64,000 nt of DNA. It comes from JAENVT01 sp963773085 (lineage in GTDB: Bacteria > Actinomycetota > Acidimicrobiia > Acidimicrobiales > Ilumatobacteraceae). The position numbers and the translations under genes were made by a program. The first letter of the stretch is position 1, and each line of letters begins with the position of its first letter. Below are positions 43,177 through 52,376 of the stretch, piece after piece. Below the pieces are notes generated by a model. It was not told the DNA's origin and searched no databases. It saw only the letters and a list, made by a program, of their open reading frames with translations. The stretch is from the NCBI GenBank assembly GCA_963773085.1, contig CAVYZS010000011.1, positions 457,465-521,464 of the forward strand, read 5' to 3'.

Positions 43177-43195
43177 ACGTCACGGATCACTACCC
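43177..43195 (-). promoter_or_regulatory. Shared 19-bp element, copy 2 (upstream of the coiled-coil gene)
   Basis: Plus-strand ACGTCACGGATCACTACCC, one mismatch to 42665-42683, 79-97 nt before ATG 43098. Confidence 0.5.
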
Positions 43196-43476
43196 AACCC
43201 GTCGTTGACAAGTTCACACTCATCGACGAAGCGCGAGCCGATCTGAGATCGAAGTCAAGGCTCAGCTGCACCACTGGCGTCTCAGGCTCTGGGCTCGCCG
43301 CATCACGTGGGATCCGTGCGTCACCGCCGGTGCAGATGTGCAGAAGAGATGGAAGTAGTAAACGCACGTGCACGGGGTGATCGTGGAGGAGCGGGTGGGC
43401 ACGACGTCGGTGAGGAGGTTGGGTGGGGTGGTGTGGTGCTGACACGCCATCGCTGCTAAGAGCTGTCCAGCACGCA

Positions 43477-43496
43477 GATCGCCTAATACACGGGTG
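43477..43496 (+). repeat. Left arm of a degraded inverted repeat around the GMC/LuxR cargo
   Basis: GATCGCCTAATACACGGGTG is the reverse complement of 48282-48300 apart from one extra base. About 90-110 bp further in, both sides encode VAATV-x-x-RPR-x-L on opposite strands, so a longer ancestral repeat is likely. Confidence 0.55.
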
Positions 43497-43672
43497 ATAG
43501 TTCGGAGCGACAGTCTTCGCCCACCGCTGGCAGTTGGTGACCGCTTACACGCGGTTGTCACGCGCTGACCGTCTCAGCGACGTAGCCGCGACCGTCAGAG
43601 CGCGACCGCGCGGCCTATTCGATGCGCATGCTTCATGGAACCGGTGAGCAGGGTCGGTCGTCCCGGAGCGCC

Positions 43673-45202
43673 CTATCCGGTGGACAATGACTCACGGATG
43701 AGGTCGGCCGCTCTTTCCCCGATCATCATCGTCGGCGCGTTGGTGTTCCCGGAGGTCACCATCGGCATCACGGATGCGTCGGCGATGCGTAGGCCGGCTA
43801 GGCCGTACACACGCAACTCCGGGTCCACAACCGCCGCGTCGTCGACCCCCATCTTGCAGGTACCGACCTGGTGGTGGTACGAGATGACAGTCCGCCGCAG
43901 ATAGTCGCGGAGATTCGATCGACTTCGCAGCGTGGGACCAGGATGAAGCTCGCGACTTTCCCACTGCTTCAGCGGACGGGTGTTTCCGATCTCGCGGCAG
44001 AGCTCGGCTGCCGCGACCATCGCATCCAGGTCGCTGTCGCACTTGAGGCAAGCGGGGTCGATGAGGAGGGCGTCGTCGGGATCGGAGGAGCGAAGCCGAA
44101 TCGAGCCGCGGCTGGCCGGGCGGATAATGCCCGGCATGAGCGTGTAGCCGTTCGGCGGGCCTTTGAGCCCGGCCTCGTAGACGGGAACGCTCCAGCCGAT
44201 CGGCTGAATGTCCGGCGACACAAGCCCCGACTTGCTACGCCAGAAGAAGTGGGTCTGCAGCAGCGACTGGCCTGACCGGGGAAGCGGTGGGGTCGTCCCG
44301 GTCGTGAAGACCATCGGAGCGAGTAGGTGGTCGTGGAGGTTCTCTCCGACGCCTCGCAGGTCGACGCGCACGTCGATTCCGTGTCGTCGCAGTTCGTCTT
44401 CAGGGCCGATGCCGGACAGCATGAGCAATCGTGGCGACTCGATCGTTCCGGCCGAGACGACGACCTCGTGGTTCGCTCGCGCTGTCTTCAGATCGCCGGT
44501 GTGCGTGAATTCGACGCCGACACACTTGTCGTTCTCGAAGAGAAGGCGCCGTGCCCGCGCGAACATCAGCACGGTGAGGTGAGGGTTGTCGAGGACCGGG
44601 TCGAGGAAGGCCGTCTTTGTGCTCACCCTCGTTCCCTCGCGAATGCCGAGCTGCATCCATCCCACGCCGGTGAGGTCCGCTTCTGAGTTGTGGTCCGGGT
44701 TGTAGGGAAGGCCGGCTTCTTGGGCGCCATCGACGATTGCTTCGTGGATCGGATGTCGTTCATAATTGAGGGCAACGTGATAAGGACCGCCGACGCCGCG
44801 GTAGGCGGACTCGCCGCCGTCGAAGTCTTCGGATCGCTTGAAGAGGGGAAGGACATCGTCGTATGCCCAGCCCGCGTTCCCTAGGTACGCCCAGTGGTCG
44901 AAATCACCGCGCCAGCCGCGCATGTAGACCATGCCGTTGAGCGAGCTAGACCCTCCGAGGACCTTGCCCCGCGGCCACTGCAGCTCCCGCCCCGCGGCGT
45001 GTTTCTGCGGACTGGTCCGGTAACCCCAATCGTCGGGAGAGTCCCACAATTCGTGGAGCCGAACCGGGTCATGGATGGCCGGGTTTGTGTCGGGACCGCC
45101 TGCCTCGAGGAGCAAGACGGACGATCCCGCATCGACGAGTCGTCGCGCAATCACAGCACCGGCCGACCCCGCACCCACAACAATGACATCAGCATTTGGC
45201 AC
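43673..45202 (-). CDS. GMC-family FAD-dependent oxidoreductase (choline/alcohol dehydrogenase-like)
   Basis: A 509-residue intact enzyme from ATG 45202. The FAD-binding start is DVIVVGAGSAGAVIARRL with VLLLEAGG. GMC signature 1 is GKVLGGSSSLNGMVYMRG and signature 2 is VVVSAGTIESPRLLMLSGIGP. The catalytic His is in ISYHHQVGTCKMG and the Asn/His-region partner in SGNTNAPTMMIGERAADLI. Length and layout fit choline- or long-chain-alcohol-dehydrogenase-like members, but the substrate is unassigned. It lies 98 bp downstream of the LuxR regulator stop, same strand, and is probably controlled by it. It is one of the few unbroken genes in this half of the window. Confidence 0.92.
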   Translation of the reverse strand: MPNADVIVVGAGSAGAVIARRLVDAGSSVLLLEAGGPDTNPAIHDPVRLHELWDSPDDWGYRTSPQKHAAGRELQWPRGKVLGGSSSLNGMVYMRGWRGDFDHWAYLGNAGWAYDDVLPLFKRSEDFDGGESAYRGVGGPYHVALNYERHPIHEAIVDGAQEAGLPYNPDHNSEADLTGVGWMQLGIREGTRVSTKTAFLDPVLDNPHLTVLMFARARRLLFENDKCVGVEFTHTGDLKTARANHEVVVSAGTIESPRLLMLSGIGPEDELRRHGIDVRVDLRGVGENLHDHLLAPMVFTTGTTPPLPRSGQSLLQTHFFWRSKSGLVSPDIQPIGWSVPVYEAGLKGPPNGYTLMPGIIRPASRGSIRLRSSDPDDALLIDPACLKCDSDLDAMVAAAELCREIGNTRPLKQWESRELHPGPTLRSRSNLRDYLRRTVISYHHQVGTCKMGVDDAAVVDPELRVYGLAGLRIADASVMPMVTSGNTNAPTMMIGERAADLIRESLSTG

Positions 45203-45300
45203 GTCTCACCTCGCTCGCATGTCGCTTTCAGCCCGACTGACAGTAGGCGGGGGGTGACTGTGCCGAAACGTGGAAATCCACAGTCTTTGATCGTGACCAA

Positions 45301-48056
45301 CTACCGATCGATGAAGCGGCGGGCAAGCTCGCTGCGCGAGCGAACCCCTAGTTTCCGGTAAGCCTTGGTCAGGCTCGACTCCACGGTTCGCACGGTTACG
45401 AACAGCTCTGTCGCAACCTCCTGGTTCGTCTTTCCCTGCGCAACCAGCTCGGCCACTCGTCGCTCGGCCGGCGTCAGATCGTCCGGGGACGCAGAGCGAC
45501 CACCGATGCGAGCCAACTGTGCCTTGCTCTTGGCGGCCCAGCGGACCGCCCCCAGCTCATCGAAAATGCCAACGGCCCGGCCAAGCGATTGCCTCGCGAC
45601 GCGCAGCTGCCGCGCTCGACGCTGCACCGACCCGAGTGCAAGGAGCGTCCTTCCAAGCTCGAATGGCTCCGACATGCGCTGATGCTGTTGCAGTGCCGCA
45701 CCGAGGCAGCCAATGGCCGCGCTGACGTTGCCGTTCGCAGCTGCGACCAGACCGCGGGAGCGTGCTGCCTGTGACAGAGCGAGCGGACTGTCGAGAAGAC
45801 GTCCCTGTCGTTCCAGCCACTCGATGAGCGGCGGTGCCTGCTGCGCCTCGCCGAGTTCGACGAGGGCCTCGACCAGGTTCGGCAAAGCCTGGAGGTGGCT
45901 CGGCTCACCGAATCCTCCCGCCCGTAGCCGACTTGGAAGCGGCGCGAGAACCTGGAGTGCGGCGACGGCATCGCCGGCCGAGAGCTCGCAGAATCCAAGC
46001 ACGCTGCGGGCCTCGATCTCCCACAGCACGTTTCCCGAGGCCTCCAGGATCGCGACCGCATCTTCAGCCAAAGCGCGAGCCTCGTCCGTTCCCTGGTGAG
46101 CAGCGACGAGTGCACGCGCGTACAAGAGCACTCCCTGCCGGTCACCGAGACCCTGCTGCTGAGTCAGCTCGTGCCCGGCCAGAGCCAGATCCGCGGCTCT
46201 CAGCCAGTTGCCAGCCCGGCATTCGAGTCGCGCCAAATGAAGAAGACACGTCGAGCTCATCTCCTCGTTGCCATGGTCGGTCGCAGTCCGATACGCCTCC
46301 ACGAAGATCGAACGCGCGTCATCGAGACGTCCGCGGAACATCAACAGGCATGCACCCACGACGTTCGGGTGGTAGTAGAACGATGGGCCCATCTCGCCGC
46401 CGAACGCGAGCGCTTCCTCCAGCCGCGGAGAGGCGATTGGTCGACCCGCCAGTACATCGAGAAGAAGAACCAGCGAGAACGACTTTGCGAGTGTGAGAGG
46501 GTCGCCCGCCCGATTCGACCGCTTCAACGCCTCGTCGGCATGCAAGCGAGCGCTGGGCAGATCGCCGGCGTACGTCCGCCGCGAACCCGAGTCGCCGATG
46601 AATCCGCGCGCACAGCGCATCGTCAGGGCCAACCTCTCTCAGCGCCTGCTCGTAGCGTGCCTCGCCCTGACCTGACAGAGTGTCGCTCCAACCGAGTAAA
46701 AACAGCACGCGGGCTCGCCCATGACCCGATGGCATTTCGTCGACGATTGGCTCCAGGATCGACCTGACACGTTCCAGCTGGCCCGCGGTGGCGTGGTGAT
46801 CAGCAGCGACGATCCAGCGCAGCCACCTTGCCTCGATTGACAGGGAGGGTGTCAACCTCGCAGCGAGCTCGGCAAGCTCGGCAGCCTCCGCCGACGCGCC
46901 GCGACTCGCCGCGCGGATCGCCGCCTCATCGAGCGTGGCTGCTATCTCCGGGTCGGGCCGTTCCGAGGCCAGCGCTAGATATCGGGCGCGCTCCTCAGGT
47001 TCTGCGACGACCACGGCGAGACGGCGATAGAGCTCCCGCCGATGGTCGGCCGCCACTTCGGCATACGCAGCTGACGCAAGCAAGGGATGCGAGAAACGAA
47101 TCCGATCACCGTCCAACTCGATCACGCCCGCATGGACCGCTGGCTGAAGAGCCGAAACCCCACCGGCGATCGCGGCATCAACGACGCCGACCGTCGGTCT
47201 CGACAGCGCTGCAGCTGCGAACAGCACATCCACAGTCTCGACGGGCAACGTCGCGATCCGATCCCCGACGAGATCGTGAAGGCGCTCTGGGATCGGCACC
47301 GGCGCGCCGGGTTCGAGTCCCCGCCCGCCCCGCTCGACCGCACGAGCCAGCTCGAGCGCGAAGAACGGATTCCCTCGAGCCGCGTCGTGAATGCGGCGCA
47401 GTGCCAGCCGCGAAAACCACCCCGAGCTCCTTGTGGAGGACCCGGTAGAGACCGTCGACGCCGAGCGGCCCCACCAACAGACGACCGACCCCGCCCTCCG
47501 ACGACAGGTCTTCAAGTCTCAGCGACGACAAGGGATCATTCCGATGAGTCAGCAAGAGCCCGACCGGCTCGTTGCGTAGGCGCCGCGCCACGAACTCCAC
47601 GACCGCCAACGAAGCAGCATCGAGCCAACTGATGTCGTCGACACCGATAAGAACCGGTCCCTCATTGGCCAGCAGACGAAGCGCGTTGAGAAGACCTGCG
47701 CCGATGGCCCGCTGATCCGGCGGCAGGCCAGCCGGCTCGGCAAGAAGCAGCACGACCTCGAGGGCGTGCCGCTGGGGCTCGGGCAGTTCACCGAGGACGT
47801 CGAGGTGGCCGTCCATCAGATCGGCCAGTCCCGCGTACGAAAGGGCCGCCTCGGCCGGCGCGGGTCGCGCCGTTAGAACGCAAAACTTCGACTCTCGGGC
47901 AGCCGCGACTCCAGCGCTCCAGAGCGTCGACTTCCCGATCCCAGCCTCACCTTCGAGCAGCAAAGTACTCGGACCGTCCCGGGCCGCCTCGAGGAACCCA
48001 ACGATGGCGGCAAGCTCCTCCTCTCGGCCGACAAGGCCGGCACATGTAGTAGCCAC
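45301..48056 (-). CDS. Large AAA-LuxR (LAL) transcriptional regulator (two apparent frameshifts)
   Basis: About 917 residues from GTG 48056, with SD AGGGG. The N-terminal part is an AAA ATPase: GLVGREEELAAI, Walker A EGEAGIGKSTLW and Walker B VLIGVDDISWLDA. Then come ~550 residues of helical repeats, and the C-terminal LuxR HTH: LTPAERRVAELVAQGKTNQEVATELFVTVRTVESSLTKAYRKLGVRSRSELARR. Breaks are at a C-run on the plus strand (47420-47423; restores ELGWFSRLALRRIHD) and near 46566 (restores ADVRGDLPSARLHAD). Removing two bases gives 918 codons. LAL proteins activate neighbouring operons in response to a ligand bound to the repeats; the GMC gene is the likely target. Confidence 0.88.
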
Positions 48057-48281
48057 GATGATCCCCCTGACGAATTTAGAGCTGCCGTGTTGAATCCTTA
48101 CCCAATCGAAGCCCCGCGCCGCGCGGTGTAAGGCCCGCTGAGATTGGCGTTGTCCGCCGGGGCATCGCGCGTTCGCGAGTTCACGCGGTCGCGACTTGAC
48201 CGTAGCCGCGACCGTCTCAGCGACGGTGGTGCCGCGATCGCCTTCGTAGAGTTCGGGCATCCGCCGCATCCTCGATGCCTA

Positions 48282-48300
48282 CACCCGGTATTAGGCGATC
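48282..48300 (-). repeat. Right arm of a degraded inverted repeat around the GMC/LuxR cargo
   Basis: The minus strand reads GATCGCCTAATACCGGGTG, matching 43477-43496 with a one-base gap. Together the arms enclose about 4.8 kb. Confidence 0.55.
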
Positions 48301-48325
48301 GGGCGCGCGCCGCGAGGACCCGCGG

Positions 48326-48373
48326 ATCCGTGCATCCGTGCATCCGTGCATCCGTGCATCCGTGCATCCGTGA
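48326..48373 (+). repeat. 8-bp tandem repeat ATCCGTGC, five full copies plus a partial sixth
   Basis: Perfect head-to-tail units ATCCGTGC from 48326, ending ATCCGTGA. No spacers, so not CRISPR. Could be an iteron-like binding array or simple slippage. Confidence 0.8.
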
Positions 48374-48813
48374 CCGGTTGTCAGGTGACCAAGAATAGCC
48401 GCGAATGGCCGCAGCGACCCGTTGGCCTGCGCCTCGCTCACACCTCAACACCTAGTTCGGAGGTCAACTCATGCCATCTGACCAGGTATAACGCTCGGTC
48501 GGTCACGGGTCTGCAAAGCACGACACAACGCCGAAGGCATCACCACTTAGCCAGCTCCACCAACCGAGATCGGGCGGCACCGCAATGAATGGCGATCCAG
48601 GTCTGCGTGGGCTGGTTGCCCGTCGGGCGATGTGCCGAATTCGTCTTTGACGAGAGCCGACACGACCCGCACGAAATCCCGCATGCCGAATCGGGCTGAG
48701 TCCCCACAGCGTCTGCCAAGACGATGCTGAATCCTCGCCCGTATTGCCGGTAGGAGACGTGCTCTGCGAGTTGTAGATCGCGGGTCGATGGCTCACGATC
48801 TAGGCGCGATTGT

Positions 48814-48833
48814 GTGGTAACGCCGTGGTAACG
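48814..48833 (+). repeat. Right copy of GTGGTAACGCCGTGGTAACG (possible integrase arm site)
   Basis: Exact 20-bp match to 39926-39945, 118 bp inside attR. Confidence 0.6.
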
Positions 48834-48950
48834 CTGCTCGTCGAATCTGGGCGACCGGTGGCGAACGGTGGCGGACGCGCCAACAGCGAAGCCCCTGCTC
48901 AGACCGCACTTCAGCGAACGCCAGCGCACCGTCCCGAACCCCTCGGGCTC

Positions 48951-48995
48951 GTTTCCTAAACCGTGTGTCGTAGGTTCGAATCCTACCGGGAGCGC
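48951..48995 (+). other. attR: duplicated tRNA-Arg 3' half
   Basis: The first 40 bp are identical to 39824-39863. The next base (48991) is A rather than G, and the last four (GCGC) match. CGGGAGC would pair perfectly with the tRNA 5' acceptor GCTCCCG. Confidence 0.88.
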
Positions 48996-49111
48996 CAGAA
49001 AGACCAGCTAGCTCCTGGTAACTGGCTGATTATTAGCCCGAACTGTCCATCCGGTTGTCCGTCTTTCGGATGAGTGTCGCATCGAATCGCATTGTGCGAC
49101 TTCGGTTCATG

Positions 49112-50800
49112 CTTGACAGTGTGACTCCGGTAGGTGGGTGACAGTTTCGGGACGCGACTCCGGTAGCTGGGCGACAGTGACTCCGGTAGCTGCTTGACGC
49201 TTCGCGCCGCCGATGGGGGTCAGCCTTCTCGGTGACGGTCTTGGTGGCCGTGTCTGTTCGAGGGGGTCGGTGCTGGTGATCGTGGAGCTGAATGTTGTGG
49301 AACGTCGATATCAGGCTGTGCTCGAGGTGTTGAACGATGGGGCGACGGTGACGGATGTGGCCCGCCGGTGTGGGGTGACGCGCCAGACCGTGCATGAGTG
49401 GTTGCGCAGGTATGGGTCCCAGGGTCTGGGCGGGTTGGTGGATGGTTCGGCGCGGCCGTTGTCGTGTCCGCATCAGATGCCGGCCGAGGTCGAAGCAAGG
49501 ATCATTGCGTTGCGGGGTGAGCATCCGGGGTGGGGTCCGCGTTCGCTCGGGCATCAGCTCGCCAAAGAGAACGTCACGCCGTTGCCGGCGTTGTCGTCGA
49601 TCTATCGCTGTCTGGTTCGCCATGGGTTGATCACGCCGCAGGCGCGTAAGCGCAAGCGGTCTGATTACAAGCGGTGGGAGCGGTCGCGGGCGATGGAGTT
49701 GTGGCAGATGGACGTTGTCGGCGGTGTGAAGATCGTCGACGGGCCCGAGGCCAAGATCGTGTCGGGTGTTGATGATCATTCGAGGCATTGCATCTCGGCG
49801 CGTGTGGTGGCGCGGGCGACAGCTCGCCCGACGTGTGATGCGCTCGAGTTGGCGATGGCCCGATATGGGGTGCCGTCTCAGATCTTGACCGACAACGGCA
49901 AGGTGTTCACTGGCCGGTTCGGGCCGGGCACTGGTGAGGTGTTGTTCGACAGGATCTGTCGGGAGAACGGGATCAAACACATCCTCACCAGACCGCGTTC
50001 GCCGACCACGACTGGCAAGGTCGAGCGGTGGCACAAGACGCTGCGTCGCGAGTTCCTCAACGGCAAGGTGTTCGCCTCGATCGAAGACGCGCAGGCCCAG
50101 TTGGATGTGTGGGTCGAGCATTACAACCATCGAGCGCCCGCATCAATCGCTGGGCATGATGACCCCGTGGGATCGGTTCAAACTGGCCCGCAACGAAGCG
50201 GCAGCACCGCAACCGGTCGAACCGGCGGCTGATCCTGCCGGGGCGCTGCCACCGTCGGCGACGTCGGCGTGTCGACCGCAAGGGCACGATCAGTTTCGCC
50301 GCCACCCGTTACAAGGCCGGGGTGTGGTTGGCCGGACAAGACGTGCAAGTGGTGTGCGACGGCGGGCTCGTGCAGATCCATCACCGCGGGGTGTTGATCG
50401 CCACACACGCCCGCCGCCACGAGCCCGCCAAGCAGCAAGCCGGGATGCAACGCCAGACCCGACCTCGCGAGGCACAACCGCGGCCGACCGCGTCGGTGGT
50501 GACGGTGTCGCGCAAGGTCGACTCGTCAGGCAACGTGAGCTTCGCCGGGGCGAGCTACCGGGTCGGCAACGCCTATCGGCGTCGCCAGGTCCAAGTCGCC
50601 GTCGTCGGCGAGTCACGTCGAGATCGCCATCGGTGAACAGCTGATCCGCCGCCACAAGATCAAACACGACCGCACCCGTGAACACGGCGCCCTGGCCAAC
50701 CCCGGCGGCCGACCCCGCAGGATCAACGCCGCGTAACCCCGACCCCGACTGTCAGGTAGGTACCGAACACGAACTGTCAAGCGGGTACCGAGGCTTGACA
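49112..50800 (+). mobile_element. IS481-family insertion sequence (ends approximate)
   Basis: A single long transposase with related motifs at both ends. The left end has three imperfect ~23-bp repeats of GACTCCGGTAG[GC]TGG[GC]-GACAGT type (49121-49190). The right end, read inward, has CTCGGTACCCGCTTGACAGT and TTCGGTACCTACCTGACAGT. Aligning CTTGACAGT at both sides gives 49112 and 50781, with a further CGGTA/TTGACA copy out to 50800. A 16-bp direct repeat TCGCATCGAATCGCAT lies at 49077-49092 and 50801-50816. Confidence 0.75.
49270..50736 (+). CDS. IS481-family DDE transposase (apparent frameshifts)
   Basis: Starts at GTG 49270. An N-terminal HTH (VERRYQAVLEVLNDGATVTDVARRCGVTRQTVHEWLRRY) is followed by HTH_29/32-like SIYRCLVRHGLI, then the rve core: MELWQMDVVGG (first Asp), VSGVDDHSRHCIS, ILTDNGKVFTGRFG (second Asp), GKVERWHKTLRREFL (catalytic Glu). 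The frame then shifts near 50128 to ERPHQSLGMMTPWDRFKLA, near 50270 to VDRKGTISFAATRYKAGVWLAGQDV, and near 50615 to VEIAIGEQLIRRHKIKHD, ending TAA 50736. The net shift is zero (489 codons). It may be inactive, or this may be sequence error. Confidence 0.85.
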
Positions 50801-51624
50801 TCGCATCGAATCGCATCGAACCGCCGATCTTGCCTCGCGAGACGACTTGGTGACCAGGCCGAACGCGGCGCTCGGTGACCACTGGCGACGGCGGCGCACG
50901 GTCTCGTTGATCTGCCATGACTCGTTGCACCGTTCGCAAGTCCACCGGCAGGTTGGATGCGTCGAGTGTTCGGTGCGTACGTGACGAGGAACCATTTCTC
51001 GATGGTCGGGTGCCCAGGCTGGTGGTAGTCGGCCGCCTAGGGATCACTCGGCTCGTCTATCCATCGATGTGGCGCCGGTCGGGACGGGTTGGACTGACGA
51101 TGCGGTCGTCATTCGGAGCGCGGGTTCTGTGCGTGGCCGTCACGATTCCCCGGCCTCGGTCTCAGGGTTTCGGACCGCCTCGAGCCTGGCATCAAGCCGG
51201 TTGATCGCCGCGATCGCATGATCGACGTGAGAGACGATCTCGGTGACCCTCCCGGCGTGATGGTCGTTGAACCTGCCTGGCACGCGTTGGCGCAGATGGC
51301 TCAATTCGAGTTCGTACGTGAAGCACTGGGACGATTGGCCCTACGTGAACCAGTCGCACAGCCGCATGATGACGACACGGGCCGCGCCTTCCTATCTATC
51401 CAGTTGTGCCGTCACACTCATTGAGGGTCACCGGCTCGTCGACCCCACGACTGGCCCTCGTCTTCAGGCTCGGTCAGGACGCGCCCTCGTCGTTCGCGCT
51501 GCAACGGTCGCTTGAGAGCTGGAGCATCGTTGACCCCGTCACCGGCAATCGGTGCAGAAGCGTACCGTCGTCCGTTGGCTCATGGTCGGTCGTACACCGA
51601 GAGGACGGATCGGAGGCAACCCCC
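50801..51624. other. 824 bp without a convincing gene
   Basis: Between the IS and the 51625 gene. Short frames on both strands lack domain-like sequence. It begins with the second copy of TCGCATCGAATCGCAT. An SD-like GGAGG at the right end belongs to the next gene. Confidence 0.5.
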
Positions 51625-52240
51625 ATGCACCACCTTCAGCCACAACCCAGACCGAGTCGGCGATGTCGCCTGAAGATGGCCCTGGTCTGCGGATCATGGA
51701 CCGAGCTGCACCATCGCCGAGATGAGATCGTTTCCTCACTCGGCGAGTCGGACGGTGCCGTCCTTGCCGGGCAGATCGCAACCGAACGGGCACGATGGCT
51801 CGTCAACGCGGAGTCCGAGTTGGTGAGCCTGCTGAGTGCTCCGAGCCAGCTCGCCGACCGTGCACGCGAGCTCGCTCAGTCGTTGCCTGGATCGGCGACC
51901 GCACCGACGTTCGTCCTCGACGGAAACGCATGTAGGATCGAGGTCCCGCGAGACATGCGGCGCGTGGACCGAGTCGTGTGAGCGCGCCTGGCGACAGGCG
52001 TGGCTGCTGCTGCTGTCCGACGTGGTCGCCAATGAGTCGTTGTCACCGTTCGCGGGCCCATTGAAACGTATCGGTGGAGAGCTTGCCGCGTTGCCACGCC
52101 CGCGTCCCGATCGCGAGAACACCAGTGGTGTCGTGCCGGTTCACCTGGACATCGCCGCGCTCGGCTGTCGGCCGCCTCCTTGGCTGATTCCGCGCTGCGG
52201 CTTCGGCCAGCCGGACACGGCGAAGGTCGAGGCCAAATGA
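51625..52240 (+). CDS. Hypothetical protein (one apparent frameshift)
   Basis: Start ATG 51625 with GGAGG 8 nt upstream. The first frame reads MHHLQPQPRPSRRCRLKMAL, then VCGSWTELHHRRDEIVSSLGE and LVSLLSAPSQLADRARELAQSLPG. A shift near 51950 leads to CGAWTESCERAWRQAWLLLLSDVVANESLSPFAGPLKRI and the end VVPVHLDIAALGCRPP. It is helical and Trp-rich. The W-x4-RAW-x-x-AW-LL segment is vaguely like the last helices of globins, but no heme-ligand pattern can be claimed. It precedes the exopolysaccharide genes by ~140 bp. Confidence 0.4.
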
Positions 52241-52376
52241 CGATTCCATGACCGCCGACGGAATGACTCGATCGTGCGGTGGGAGGGGGCCAATCGGCCC
52301 TAACGCAGCCACAGGCCACCTGGATACATTCGCGAGAGCACTCACAGTGGAAATGCAGCATGGCAGAGGACGGACG

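Larger units (their letters stand above)
43099..43672 (+). other. Non-coding or decayed stretch inside the island
   Basis: No convincing gene on either strand. It holds copy 2 of the shared 19-bp element, a G/T-rich patch (GGTTGGGTGGGGTGGTGTGG, ~43417), and at 43477-43610 a segment homologous in inverted orientation to 48185-48300. The latter translates as RADRLSDVAATVRARPRGL, apparently a gene remnant. Confidence 0.5.
48057..48950. other. Island right arm, 894 bp, no convincing gene
   Basis: Contains the right inverted-repeat segment (48185-48300), an 8-bp tandem repeat (48326-48373), and the right arm-type repeat (48814-48833). Open frames on either strand here are short and compositionally random, apart from the remnant peptide GTTVAETVAATVKSRPREL on the minus strand. 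Confidence 0.55.
39824..48995 (+). mobile_element. Integrative genomic island in tRNA-Arg(CCU), ~9.1 kb
   Basis: Bounded by a 45-bp direct repeat with one mismatch (first 40 bp identical) of the tRNA 3' half. A tyrosine integrase lies 85 bp inside the left end, with an excisionase-like gene, an RHH gene and small unknown genes behind it. Cargo is a GMC oxidoreductase and an AAA-LuxR regulator. A 20-bp repeat, GTGGTAACGCCGTGGTAACG, lies just inside both ends. No conjugation or phage structural genes are present, so it would need help to move. Confidence 0.88.

Noticed and set aside
48326..48373. Tandem repeat considered as a mini-CRISPR or oriV iteron array
   Set aside because: 8-bp period without spacers, and no replication gene or cas gene in the window.
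49033..50130. Minus-strand frame of 365 codons across the IS element
   Set aside because: Antisense to the transposase; composition rich in Arg/His/Pro, no recognisable family.
51625..52240. Globin assignment for the hypothetical protein
   Set aside because: Only a faint Trp/Ala helix pattern; no proximal His or CD-corner Phe could be placed.
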